NCBI RefSeq assembly: GCF_019430945.1 | Contig: NZ_JAHYCB010000006.1 | Coordinates: forward strand, 434,001-498,000 | Source: Neorhizobium populisoli | GTDB lineage: Bacteria > Pseudomonadota > Alphaproteobacteria > Rhizobiales > Rhizobiaceae | DNA length: 64,000 nucleotides | Reading direction: 5' to 3' | Shown: one piece after another, positions 10,176-18,191 of the stretch | How positions within the stretch are numbered: the stretch's first letter is position 1 | How the letters are laid out: every line of letters starts with the position of its first letter | The notes under the pieces: generated by a model | Told to the model about the DNA's origin: nothing | The model's database searches: none | The model's input: only the letters and a program-made list of their open reading frames with translations | Program-made: the position numbers and the translations under genes

Positions 10176-11429
10176 TTACTTCGCCGGCTTGTACCAGCTG
10201 TCGAGGCCCTTCTGGGTCTCGGCGCCGGCCTGATCAGCCGTTTCCGTGCCGTTGATGACATTGGCCGAGACGCGCCACATTTCGAGGTCGAGGTTCGGCT
10301 TGCCGCGGCCGACGATCGCCGCACTTGGGCGGATGGTCGGCTTGCAGTTCTGGCGCCAGGAGACGAATTCCTGGGCGAGAGCGTCGTTCATCTTCACCGC
10401 CGTCGAGTTCAGGCTGAAGAAGCCCGGCAGCGCGTTGGCGTAAAGCTCGGCGAATTCCGGCGAAGCGACCCAGGCCAGGAATTTCTTCGCGGCTTCCGGG
10501 TTCTTGGCCTTGGCATTCAGGCCGATGCCGATGTCGTTATGGTCGGAAATGTAGCAGGTGTCGCCGGCCTTCTTCACCGGCGGCGGGAAGGCGCCCATTT
10601 CGAAATCGGCCTGCGCCTTGAATGGCGCGATTTCCCACGAACCGGCCGGATAGATGGCGGCGCGGCCAAGCGTGAAGAGGTTCTGGCTGTCCGGATAGGT
10701 CTGGGCTTCGAAACCGTCGCCGAGATAGGGCTTCCACTTGGCGAGCGTCTTGTAGGGCTCGACCCAGGCGGCATCAGTCAGTTTCTGGGAGCCGGAGATC
10801 AACGCCTTGCGGCCTTCCTCACCCTTCCAGTAGTTCGGGCCGATATTGTAATAGCCCATGGTGGCGGATTCCCACTGGTCCTTGGTGCCCATGGCCAGAG
10901 GAATATAGGTGCCGCCCTTCTTGAATTTTTCCAGAACCGCGAAGAACTCGTCCTCGGTCTTCGGCACCTGGACGCCGGCTTCCTGGAAAGCCTTCTTGTT
11001 GTAGATGAAGCCGTGGATGACCGATGCCATCGGCACGCAGAACGTCGTCTTGCCGTCGTCGGTGGTCCAGGCGGACTTCGCCGTATCGGAGAAATTGCCG
11101 ATGCCCGGCAGGTCGGAAAGCGAGGCGAGCTGACCCTTCTGGAACATGGCGAGCGACAGGTCGAACGGGCGGCAGGTTATAAGGTCGCCGGCGGTGCCTG
11201 CTTCGAGCTTGGCGTTGACGGCCGAATTATATTCGGTCGGCGCCATCGGTGCGAAGGTCACCTTGACGTCCTTGTTCTTGGCCTGGAAGGCCGGAATGAT
11301 CTTTTCCTGCCAGATGGACAGGTCGTCGTTACGCCAGCTCTCGATGGTGAGATTGGCGGACTGAGCCATTGCCATACCCGGCGCGAGCACGGTCGTGGCA
11401 AAAAGCAGGCCCTTCAACATGCGGTTCAT
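10176..11429 (-). CDS. Extracellular sugar-binding protein of the amino-sugar ABC importer
   Basis: Periplasmic solute-binding protein (family 1 type), 417 residues. The start at 11429 is preferred over the in-frame ATG at 11444 because GAGGGAG lies at the right distance, and it gives the signal peptide MNRMLKGLLFATTVLAPGMA with cleavage expected near MAQ. The mature protein has the usual length of CUT1 binding proteins. It follows murQ by 24 bases and precedes the two permease genes. With murQ, nagA and the amino-sugar kinase around it, the ligand is likely GlcNAc, MurNAc or a related oligosaccharide, but this is inference. Confidence 0.92.
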   Translation of the reverse strand: MNRMLKGLLFATTVLAPGMAMAQSANLTIESWRNDDLSIWQEKIIPAFQAKNKDVKVTFAPMAPTEYNSAVNAKLEAGTAGDLITCRPFDLSLAMFQKGQLASLSDLPGIGNFSDTAKSAWTTDDGKTTFCVPMASVIHGFIYNKKAFQEAGVQVPKTEDEFFAVLEKFKKGGTYIPLAMGTKDQWESATMGYYNIGPNYWKGEEGRKALISGSQKLTDAAWVEPYKTLAKWKPYLGDGFEAQTYPDSQNLFTLGRAAIYPAGSWEIAPFKAQADFEMGAFPPPVKKAGDTCYISDHNDIGIGLNAKAKNPEAAKKFLAWVASPEFAELYANALPGFFSLNSTAVKMNDALAQEFVSWRQNCKPTIRPSAAIVGRGKPNLDLEMWRVSANVINGTETADQAGAETQKGLDSWYKPAK

Positions 11430-11453
11430 GACGTTCTCCCTCATTTTGCGCCT

Positions 11454-12380
11454 TCAGGCGCGCTTCATTGAGCTCTTGTTTGAACTTTGGGTGCTCTGCA
11501 GCTCTTCGAGTGCCGGCCGCAGCATATCACCGGAACGCGACAGCAATGCCCGCGCCTCGTCGGCGTCGGCTGCGCCGGATGCCAGCAGCACCGCCACCTT
11601 GACCGAACCGTCGGCGGCCGCGAACCAGGCGCGAGCCATGTCGAATTCGATGCCGGTTATATCGGCCACCATGCGGGCGGCGCGGATTCGCAGCTTTTCA
11701 TTGTCGGCGCGCAGGCCCACCATATGTCCGTCATGCACATGGCCAAGCTTCACGGCCATCAGCGTCGAAAACATGTTGAAAGCGATCTTCTGGGCCGTGC
11801 CGGCGCCCATGCGGGTGGAACCCGCGATGACTTCCGGCGGCGTTTCGAGTAGGATCACCACATCGGCGCCGTCGAAGAGTTTTGCGCCGGCATTGTTGGC
11901 GATCGCGACGAGCTTTGCGCCCCGCGCCTTGGCGACTTCGGCGACCGCGACCGTATAGGGCGTCGAACCGCTGGCGGAGACGCAGACGACGCAATCTCTG
12001 TCGGTGATGATATTGGCATCGCGGTTGCCGAGCGCCGGATTGTCTTCCGGGCCGCCCGGCAGATCGGTGACCGAAGAAAGGCCGCCCGCAAATAGGACGG
12101 CCAGACTGTCCGGCGCGATGCCATAGGTACCGGGGAGTTCGACCGCATCGGTCATGGCGATGAGACCGGCGCTGCCGGCACCGGCATAAATCAGCCTGCC
12201 GCCGGATTTCAGCGCCTGGGCCGCAAGATCCGCGGCTTTGGCGATATCGGATAAGGCATGATCGACGACCTTTGCCGCCTGCTGCTGACCCGCCGCCAAA
12301 ACGCCAAGGATATCCACCGGCGCGAGCTGATCCAGCCCCGCGGCGCTCCCATGTCTTGCTTCGGTGGCAGTTTTGCTCAT
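11454..12380 (-). CDS. murQ: N-acetylmuramic acid 6-phosphate etherase
   Basis: Cleaves the lactyl ether of MurNAc-6P to give GlcNAc-6P and D-lactate. The protein has 308 residues with one SIS domain. Family features are LIYAGAGSAG, the acidic EDNPALG segment, SASGSTPY and PEVIAGSTRMGAGTAQK, all matching MurQ. The start at 12380 is supported by GGGAGA upstream; an in-frame ATG at 12422 would place the start inside the operator region. A short hairpin (11448-11461) covers the stop codon. As first gene of the operon, it links the transporter to muropeptide recycling or scavenging. A glucokinase-regulator-like role is a less likely alternative. Confidence 0.92.
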   Translation of the reverse strand: MSKTATEARHGSAAGLDQLAPVDILGVLAAGQQQAAKVVDHALSDIAKAADLAAQALKSGGRLIYAGAGSAGLIAMTDAVELPGTYGIAPDSLAVLFAGGLSSVTDLPGGPEDNPALGNRDANIITDRDCVVCVSASGSTPYTVAVAEVAKARGAKLVAIANNAGAKLFDGADVVILLETPPEVIAGSTRMGAGTAQKIAFNMFSTLMAVKLGHVHDGHMVGLRADNEKLRIRAARMVADITGIEFDMARAWFAAADGSVKVAVLLASGAADADEARALLSRSGDMLRPALEELQSTQSSNKSSMKRA

Positions 12381-12404
12381 CCGACGTCTCCCTTTACCAA
12401 AATG

Positions 12405-12421
12405 ATGCCAAAAAAATACCA
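12405..12421 (-). promoter_or_regulatory. Candidate GntR-type operator upstream of murQ
   Basis: On the minus strand this reads TGGTATTTTTTTGGCAT, ending 24 bases before the murQ start. It is nearly identical (15 of 17) to the motif at 12550-12566 in front of the divergent kinase gene. The motif is a direct repeat of TGG(T/C)A with 11-base phasing. The neighbouring GntR/UTRA regulator is the obvious candidate to bind it. Confidence 0.5.
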
Positions 12422-12549
12422 ATTGTCCAGAAGTAAAATTAACTTTTATGACCAGACTGCTAAATTTCGCATTATCGGACTAAAATATTCCTGATTTTTC
12501 AGTGATTTGAGAAATCGAATAGTGAAAGGCTGAAAACGGCCTTGGTGAA

Positions 12550-12566
12550 TGGTACTTTTTTGGTAT
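12550..12566 (+). promoter_or_regulatory. Candidate GntR-type operator upstream of the kinase gene
   Basis: On the plus strand this reads TGGTACTTTTTTGGTAT, ending 21 bases before the ATG at 12588 and just before the GGAGGT ribosome site at 12577-12582. Its position overlapping the expected leader or promoter fits repression. The AT-rich 12381-12587 interval between the two genes holds both divergent promoters and no gene. Confidence 0.5.
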
Positions 12567-12587
12567 TATCAATTTCGGAGGTATTCA

Positions 12588-13487
12588 ATGCCGGAATATT
12601 TTATCGGGATAGACGGCGGCGGCACAAGTTGCCGTGCGGCACTGGCTGACGGAAATGGCACGATCATCGGTCGTGGCAAGAGCGGCGCCTCCAATATCCT
12701 GACCGATCCCGACAATGCTCTGAGACATATCAGCGAGGCTGCCGGCCTTGCCTTCCGGGACGCCGGCATTTCGGCCGATCTCACCTCCGCCTCAGCCGTG
12801 CTCGGCCTTGCCGGCAACAATGTCGGCGATGCGGTAAACTATGTGAAGGCGCGGCTGCCGTTTCGCCAGTCGGATATCGTGTCGGACGGCGTGATCGCGC
12901 TGCAGGGTGCGATCGGCGATCAGGACGGCGCGATCGGCATCGTCGGCACCGGCACGGTCTATATCGCCCGGCATGAGGGCAAGCTGCATTCGGTTGCCGG
13001 CTGGGGTTTCCAGGTCAGCGATCTCGGTTCCGGCGCCCGGCTCGGCCAATTGGCGCTGCAGGAAAGCCTGCTTGCTTACGATAATATCCGTCCGATAACC
13101 GAGCTGACCAAGGCAGTGCTGGCGGAATTCGGTGGCGATCCGGAAGCCGTGGTGGATTTTGCCCGCCTCGCCAAACCCGGCGATTTCGGCCGCCACACGC
13201 CAAAGGTCTTCGAATTCGCTACCCGTGGAGACGAAACCGCCATCCGCATCCTGAAGACAGGTGCCGCCGGCATCGACGAGGCGCTCGATGCGGTGAACGG
13301 CATCACCGGAGGCAAGGGTCGGCTGTGCCTGCTCGGCGGGCTTGGGCCTCTTTATCCGCCCCATCTGGCCGAACGTCATCGCGCCCGGCTTTCCGAGCCG
13401 TTGGCGGATGCGCTGACCGGCGCCGTCGCACTCGCCGTCCAGGCCTATGGCAAGGTCGAGAATTCAAGGGCGGGCATCGGCGCATGA
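12588..13487 (+). CDS. BadF/BadG-family amino-sugar kinase (GlcNAc/MurNAc kinase-like)
   Basis: ASKHA-fold kinase, 299 residues. The phosphate-binding loop GIDGGGTSC is at 7-15, and a second glycine-rich stretch GIVGTGTVY lies near 118-126. BadF-type kinases include GlcNAc kinases and the clostridial MurNAc/GlcNAc kinase MurK. No PTS gene is seen nearby, so this kinase would supply GlcNAc-6P and MurNAc-6P for NagA and MurQ. The start at 12588 has a strong GGAGGT site. The stop overlaps the next gene by 4 bases. Confidence 0.85.
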   Translation: MPEYFIGIDGGGTSCRAALADGNGTIIGRGKSGASNILTDPDNALRHISEAAGLAFRDAGISADLTSASAVLGLAGNNVGDAVNYVKARLPFRQSDIVSDGVIALQGAIGDQDGAIGIVGTGTVYIARHEGKLHSVAGWGFQVSDLGSGARLGQLALQESLLAYDNIRPITELTKAVLAEFGGDPEAVVDFARLAKPGDFGRHTPKVFEFATRGDETAIRILKTGAAGIDEALDAVNGITGGKGRLCLLGGLGPLYPPHLAERHRARLSEPLADALTGAVALAVQAYGKVENSRAGIGA

Positions 13488-14248
13488 ACCAGACGCTTGC
13501 CGCCATCCTGCCGCTCGAAGGCCTGCAATCCGCCGGCAGCGGACCGCTTTACGTCAAGCTGCGCCAGAGCCTGGAAGACGCGATCCGCACAGGCAAGCTG
13601 GAACATGGCGATGCGCTGCCGGCCGAACGCGATCTGGCTGACTATGCCAATGTCAGCCGCGTGACGGTGCGCAAGGCGGTGGATGATCTGGTCCGGGACG
13701 GGCTGCTCAGCCGCAAGCATGGTTCCGGCACGTTCGTCGTCAAGCCGATGAGCCGTGTCGAACAGCCGCTGACCAAGCTCACCTCGTTCACCGAGGATAT
13801 GGCGCGGCGCGGGCTGACGACGAAATCCGAATGGCTGGAGCGCGGGCTTTTTCACCCGACGCCGGAAGAGATGATGATGCTGGGTCTCGCGCCCGGCACC
13901 AAGGTCGCGCGGCTCGGCCGCCTGCGCATGGGCAACGACATGCCGCTCGCTATCGAACATGCCAGCATTTCGGTGGAATTCCTGCCCGACCCGGAAGCGA
14001 TCAGCGGTTCGCTTTATGCGGAACTGGAAAAAAGGGATGCCCGACCGGTGCGTGCCATACAGCGGATATCGGCAAGCAATATGAAAGAGCCGGATGCCGG
14101 CCTGCTTGGCGTGCCGGTTGGCTCGGCGGGCTTGTCCATCGAGCGCGTTTCCTATCTGGCCTCCGGCCGGGTGGTGGAAGTGACACGCTCGCTCTATCGC
14201 GGCGATGCCTATGATTTCGTGGCCGAGCTTTCGCTTGGCGGAAACTGA
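13484..14248 (+). CDS. GntR-family regulator with UTRA domain (NagR/HutC type)
   Basis: Transcriptional regulator, 254 residues. A winged-helix domain covers about 20-85, with SRVTVRKAVDDLVRDGLL as recognition region, followed by a UTRA effector-binding domain from about 100 to 245. NagR/YvoA/DasR relatives bind GlcN-6P or GlcNAc-6P and control amino-sugar genes. It is translationally coupled to the kinase gene. I infer that it represses both divergent arms through the paired motifs at 12405 and 12550. Confidence 0.92.
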   Translation: MNQTLAAILPLEGLQSAGSGPLYVKLRQSLEDAIRTGKLEHGDALPAERDLADYANVSRVTVRKAVDDLVRDGLLSRKHGSGTFVVKPMSRVEQPLTKLTSFTEDMARRGLTTKSEWLERGLFHPTPEEMMMLGLAPGTKVARLGRLRMGNDMPLAIEHASISVEFLPDPEAISGSLYAELEKRDARPVRAIQRISASNMKEPDAGLLGVPVGSAGLSIERVSYLASGRVVEVTRSLYRGDAYDFVAELSLGGN

Positions 14249-14267
14249 CCATTCGAGGACGATGCAC

Positions 14268-15299
14268 ATGCTGACCAACATGACCTATATGCGCAAGGAG
14301 ATTGACGAGGCTCCGGAAGCCGCGGCCCGCCTGCTTGAAGGCTCCGCCAGTGAGATTGCCGCCGCCGGCCGCGCGTTGCGCGAAAAGGACCCGGCCTTCC
14401 TGATTACCATTGCGCGCGGCTCTTCCGACCATGCCGCGACCTTCATCAAATATGCCGTCGAGCTGACTGCTGGCCGGCCGGTCGCTTCGCTCGGGCCATC
14501 GCTCGCCTCGATCTATGGTGCCAACCTGCAGCTCGCCGGCGGCGCCGCAATCGCCATTTCGCAATCCGGTAAAAGCCCGGATATCGTCGCCATGGCGGAT
14601 GCGGCCACCAAGGCCGGTGCGGTGACGATCGCGTTGACCAACACGCTGCCCTCGCCGATTGCGACCGCCTCGACCTATGCCGTCAATCTGAATGCCGGCC
14701 CCGAACTCGCCGTCGCCGCGACGAAATCCTTCGTCAACTCGATCGTCGCCGGCCTTGCCGTATTGTCCGAGTGGACGGGCGATGAAAGCCTCAAGGCTGC
14801 CGTTCGTGGACTGCCGGAACATTTTGAAAAGGCCGTAAAGCTCGACTGGAGCGAGCTTGCGCATGAACTCGGCGATGCGGAATCGCTCTACATGCTTGGC
14901 CGCGGCCCGGCACTGGCAATCGCCAGCGAGGCGGCGCTGAAGTTCAAGGAAACCTCCAACATGCATGCGGAAGCCTATTCTTCTGCCGAAGTGCTGCATG
15001 GGCCGGTGGCGCTGGTCGAGCGGCGGTTCCCGGTCGTGACGTTTGCGGCGCGCGATGCTGCCGAAGCTTCGGTGGTCGAGATCGTCGATGGTCTCGCAGC
15101 CAAGGGCGCGCTGGCCTTCGCGACATCCGACAAGGTGAAGGAAGCCCGCAGGCTGCCGTTCATCGCGACCGGTCATCCGATTACCGATGCGCTGGCGCTG
15201 ATCCTGCCCTTCTATGGTTTCGTCGAAGCCTGGTCGCGTTCCAAGGGTTTTGACCCGGATGCGCCGGTGGCGCTGAAGAAGGTGACGGAAACCCTATGA
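14268..15299 (+). CDS. SIS-domain protein, glucosamine-6-phosphate deaminase-like (NagB-II/AgaS type)
   Basis: Two SIS domains (about 35-165 and 195-330), 343 residues, resembling the isomerase half of GlmS without the glutaminase domain. GSSDHAA, AISQSGKSPD and KETSNMHAEAYSS are typical sugar-phosphate contacts. In nag operons such proteins act as an alternative GlcN6P deaminase giving fructose-6-P and ammonia. The start at 14268 is preferred over 14262 because GAGGAC then lies at usable distance. It overlaps nagA by 4 bases. Confidence 0.88.
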   Translation: MLTNMTYMRKEIDEAPEAAARLLEGSASEIAAAGRALREKDPAFLITIARGSSDHAATFIKYAVELTAGRPVASLGPSLASIYGANLQLAGGAAIAISQSGKSPDIVAMADAATKAGAVTIALTNTLPSPIATASTYAVNLNAGPELAVAATKSFVNSIVAGLAVLSEWTGDESLKAAVRGLPEHFEKAVKLDWSELAHELGDAESLYMLGRGPALAIASEAALKFKETSNMHAEAYSSAEVLHGPVALVERRFPVVTFAARDAAEASVVEIVDGLAAKGALAFATSDKVKEARRLPFIATGHPITDALALILPFYGFVEAWSRSKGFDPDAPVALKKVTETL

Positions 15300-16453
15300 G
15301 GAAGCAGGCTATTATAGGTGCCCGGATTTTCGACGGCACCTTCTGGCATGAAGATGCTGCACTCGTTCTTGACGGTGGCAAGATCGAAGCGATCCAGTCG
15401 GCCGCCAAACTGCCGGAACGCATCGAGACGGTCGATGCCGGCGGCGGGATGATCGTGCCGGGCTTCATCGACCTGCAGGTGAATGGCGGCGGTGGCGTGT
15501 TGCTCAACGAAGACCCGAGCCTTTCTGGCCTGACACAGATCTGCACCGCGCATGCCAAGTTCGGCACGACCGGCCTGTTGCCGACGCTGATCACCGATAC
15601 ATACGAGATCACCGCCAAAGCCGTCGAGGCCGGCAAACAGGCGAAGGCCGAAGGCGTGTCGGGTTTCCTCGGCCTGCATCTCGAAGGCCCGCATCTTTCC
15701 GTTGCCCGCAAGGGCGCGCATGACCCGCAGCTGATCCGGCCGATGGGGGAGAAGGACATCGATCTGATGCTTTCCTGCAAGGGCAGGTTCGATGCGATGA
15801 TGATCACCATTGCGCCGGAAAATGTCACGGCCGAACAGGTGAAGCGTCTTTCGGAAGCCGGCTTCATGGTGAGCCTCGGGCATACGGACACGACCTACGA
15901 GACGGCAAAGGATTACGCCGAATCGGGCTTGCGCACCGTCACGCATCTGTTCAACGCCATGAGCCCGCTCGGCCATCGCCAGCCGGGCGTCGTGGGTGCG
16001 GCGCTCGACATCGGCTCGCTTTATGTCGGCATCATCGCCGACGGCATCCATGTGCATCCGGCGGCGATGGGCGTGGCGCTCAGGGCAAAAAACGGCCCCG
16101 GCAAGATTTTCATCGTGACCGACGCCATGTCGACGATCGGCACGGATATGAAGAGTTTTACGCTGAACGGCCGTGAGATCCTGCGGCAGGACGGACGGCT
16201 GACGCTAGCCGACGGCACGCTCGCCGGTGCGGATATCGACATGATCTCGTCGGTGCGGTTCGCGCATCAGGCGCTCGGCCTGCCGGTCGAGGAGGCATTG
16301 CGCATGGCCTCGGCCTATCCGGCGGAAGCGGCCTGGCTCGACGGGCACAAAGGCGCACTGAAGGCAGGATATGATGCGGATTTCGTGATGCTAACCGATG
16401 AGCTTGCGATGAAAAGCACCTGGATCGGTGGGATGAAGGTGCATCAGGAATAA
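15296..16453 (+). CDS. nagA: N-acetylglucosamine-6-phosphate deacetylase
   Basis: Amidohydrolase that converts GlcNAc-6P to GlcN-6P and acetate, 385 residues. The family stretch FIDLQVNGGG lies at 57-66, the metal-binding glutamate in LHLEGPHL near 131, histidines in SLGHTDTTY and THLFNAMSP, and the catalytic aspartate in FIVTDAMSTIG. The start overlaps the deaminase-like gene. It closes the plus-strand arm of the amino-sugar cluster and feeds the SIS-domain deaminase. Confidence 0.95.
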   Translation: MRKQAIIGARIFDGTFWHEDAALVLDGGKIEAIQSAAKLPERIETVDAGGGMIVPGFIDLQVNGGGGVLLNEDPSLSGLTQICTAHAKFGTTGLLPTLITDTYEITAKAVEAGKQAKAEGVSGFLGLHLEGPHLSVARKGAHDPQLIRPMGEKDIDLMLSCKGRFDAMMITIAPENVTAEQVKRLSEAGFMVSLGHTDTTYETAKDYAESGLRTVTHLFNAMSPLGHRQPGVVGAALDIGSLYVGIIADGIHVHPAAMGVALRAKNGPGKIFIVTDAMSTIGTDMKSFTLNGREILRQDGRLTLADGTLAGADIDMISSVRFAHQALGLPVEEALRMASAYPAEAAWLDGHKGALKAGYDADFVMLTDELAMKSTWIGGMKVHQE

Positions 16454-16489
16454 AGGCCGAGCTAAAGTCCATTTCCTGTGCGGCGCAAT

Positions 16490-16542
16490 CCCTTCTTCCC
16501 CCTTGCGGGGAAGATGTCAGCACGGCTGATAGATGGGGGTGG
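16490..16542. repeat. Intergenic repeat, left copy of an inverted pair
   Basis: The reverse complement of this stretch contains CCCCCATCTATCAGCC, GACATCTTCCCCGCAAGGGG and then AGAAGGG, and it aligns with the copy at 16711-16763. Such short elements recur in rhizobial genomes. The 331-base gap 16454-16784 contains this pair and several small stem-loops between them, but no gene. Confidence 0.6.
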
Positions 16543-16572
16543 TGCCGCAGATTCAACGGCCTAGGAATATAC

Positions 16573-16604
16573 GGTTTGGTCTCGTCAACTTTGGGTACCA
16601 AACC
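16573..16604 (+). other. Stem-loop in the nagA downstream region
   Basis: GGTTTGGT at 16573-16580 pairs with ACCAAACC at 16597-16604 around a 16-base loop, followed by CTGTTTTCG. It could act as a weak terminator of the nagA operon or be part of a structured element between the two inverted repeats. ATCAGG/CCTGAT at 16639-16656 forms a further stem. Confidence 0.35.
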
Positions 16605-16710
16605 CTGTTTTCGAAATTGTCCGCGAGAACTCACCCAAATCAGGAATGTGCCTGATAGAATGAAAAGTCGGGAGGATCATCGCTCCCTCACGACCGAAGA
16701 GTTCGCTGAG

Positions 16711-16763
16711 CCACCCGCATCTGTCGGCTCTGCCGACATCTTCCTCGCAAGGGGGGAATAAGG
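16711..16763. repeat. Intergenic repeat, right copy of an inverted pair
   Basis: It contains TGTCGGCTCTGCCGACA, a perfect 7-base stem with a 3-base loop, followed by TCTTCCTCGCAAGGGGGG. It is inverted relative to the copy at 16490-16542. It ends about 20 bases before the stop codon of the convergent sensor kinase gene. Confidence 0.6.
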
Positions 16764-16784
16764 GAGTGCGCCGCGCCGCTGCTA

Positions 16785-18191
16785 TTACCCGGCTACCGGA
16801 AACCCGATCTCCACCTTCAATCCCCGACCCTCTCGCCCCTCGGCAAGCGCCATCCCAGCGCCATGCAGTCGCGCAATCTCCTCAACGATCGGCAGCCCCA
16901 GCCCAGTCCCGGACTTCTCCGTCCGGTCCCCTCGTTCAAACCGTCTCAGCACGGAAGTCTGCTTCTCGGCTGGTATTCCCGGACCGTCATCCTCGACCTC
17001 AAGCACCGCGCGTTCGCCGGTCTGGCCGACTCGAACGGTCACTTCCGCCCCGCTGCCGGCATAAAGCAGCGCATTGCCGATCAGGTTTTTTAGAAGCTCC
17101 CCGACCAGCAGCGGCTCGACTTCGACAAAAACCTCGCCCTCGCCTTCGAAGCCGAGATCGATCCCGGCATCGGCGGCCAACGGCACGTGATCGGCCGTCG
17201 CCTGCCGCGCCAAGGCTGTCAGATCGATGCGCTGCATCGAGGCCAAGCGGGTGGCGGCGTCGATCTTGGCCATCAGCAGGAGCTGGGCGAGGATACGTTC
17301 CGCATCGGCGACCGCCTCATCCGCCTTTCGCGCGGCCTCCTTGATCTCGTCGAAGCCGGTCGCGCGATTGGCAAGCGCAAGCTGGGTACGGATGATGGCA
17401 AGCGGGGTACGCAGCTGATGGCTGGCGTTGCCGGTGAAATGACGCAGCGCTTCCAGGGCGCTTTCCAGCCGAACCATGAAGGAATTGACCGTATCGACAA
17501 GGCCCTCGACCTCGTTCGGTACGCGCTGACTGATCGGGTGCAGATCGTCCGGGCTACGTTCAGCGATCGCCTCGCTGAAGCGGTAGAGCGGCCGCAGCGA
17601 CAGCGTGACCGCCACCCAGACGATCACCGCTGCGCCGACGATCATGAACAACAGTCGCAGCGCCGAACGGATGAGAATGGTCTGGGTCAGCTGCTGGCGA
17701 GCAATGGTGGTTTCCGCAACGGTAACGATGAAAGGGACCGAGTTGATGCCGGTCGAAGCGGAGCGTGCGAGCGCAGCCAGCCGGATCGGTTCGCCGCGGA
17801 AGACCGAGTTTTCGAAGGCCGCGGCCTGGCCTTCCCGGCGCGGAATGGAGGGCAGGTTCTGATAGCCAGTGATGAATGTGCCGGGCGGCCCATCAACGCG
17901 GTAGAAGACCCGGTCCTGCGCCGCCGAGGTCAGCATTTCCAGCGCCACATAGGGGATATCGACTTCGAGCGAACCGTCCTCCGCCACCACGACGCGCTCG
18001 GCGATCGCCAGTGCCGAGCCGGCCAGCACGCGGTCGGAGACCTCGTTTGCCGTATCGACCGCCTCGTCCCAGGTGTCGATCATCGCCACCGTGCCGATCA
18101 CGGCGGTGGAGACGAGCAGCCAGGCGAGCAGCCGGCGGCGTAGCGAGTAGGAGGCTGCAGGCGTTATCGGAGAAGCGATCGGCTGCGTCAT
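16785..18191 (-). CDS. tctE: Sensor histidine kinase of the tricarboxylate system, TctE type
   Basis: Membrane sensor kinase, 468 residues. A first membrane helix lies near 20-40, a periplasmic TctE-type sensor region covers about 42-175, a second helix spans about 178-198, and HAMP follows to about 245. The phospho-acceptor H258 lies in GNASHQLRTPL, and the ATPase domain carries NLIGNALLYAG. The start overlaps the stop of the response-regulator gene. The tctCBA transporter downstream on the other strand indicates that it senses a tri- or dicarboxylate, possibly together with the periplasmic protein at 19743-20813. Confidence 0.92.
   Translation of the reverse strand: MTQPIASPITPAASYSLRRRLLAWLLVSTAVIGTVAMIDTWDEAVDTANEVSDRVLAGSALAIAERVVVAEDGSLEVDIPYVALEMLTSAAQDRVFYRVDGPPGTFITGYQNLPSIPRREGQAAAFENSVFRGEPIRLAALARSASTGINSVPFIVTVAETTIARQQLTQTILIRSALRLLFMIVGAAVIVWVAVTLSLRPLYRFSEAIAERSPDDLHPISQRVPNEVEGLVDTVNSFMVRLESALEALRHFTGNASHQLRTPLAIIRTQLALANRATGFDEIKEAARKADEAVADAERILAQLLLMAKIDAATRLASMQRIDLTALARQATADHVPLAADAGIDLGFEGEGEVFVEVEPLLVGELLKNLIGNALLYAGSGAEVTVRVGQTGERAVLEVEDDGPGIPAEKQTSVLRRFERGDRTEKSGTGLGLPIVEEIARLHGAGMALAEGREGRGLKVEIGFPVAG

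Noticed and set aside
10128..11471. A 447-codon open frame antisense to the sugar-binding protein
   Set aside because: The minus strand encodes a signal peptide and a standard binding protein, and the plus frame runs through repeat copy B.
12381..12494. Short plus-strand open frame in the AT-rich murQ/kinase interval
   Set aside because: It overlaps the operator region, has no ribosome site and no family signal.
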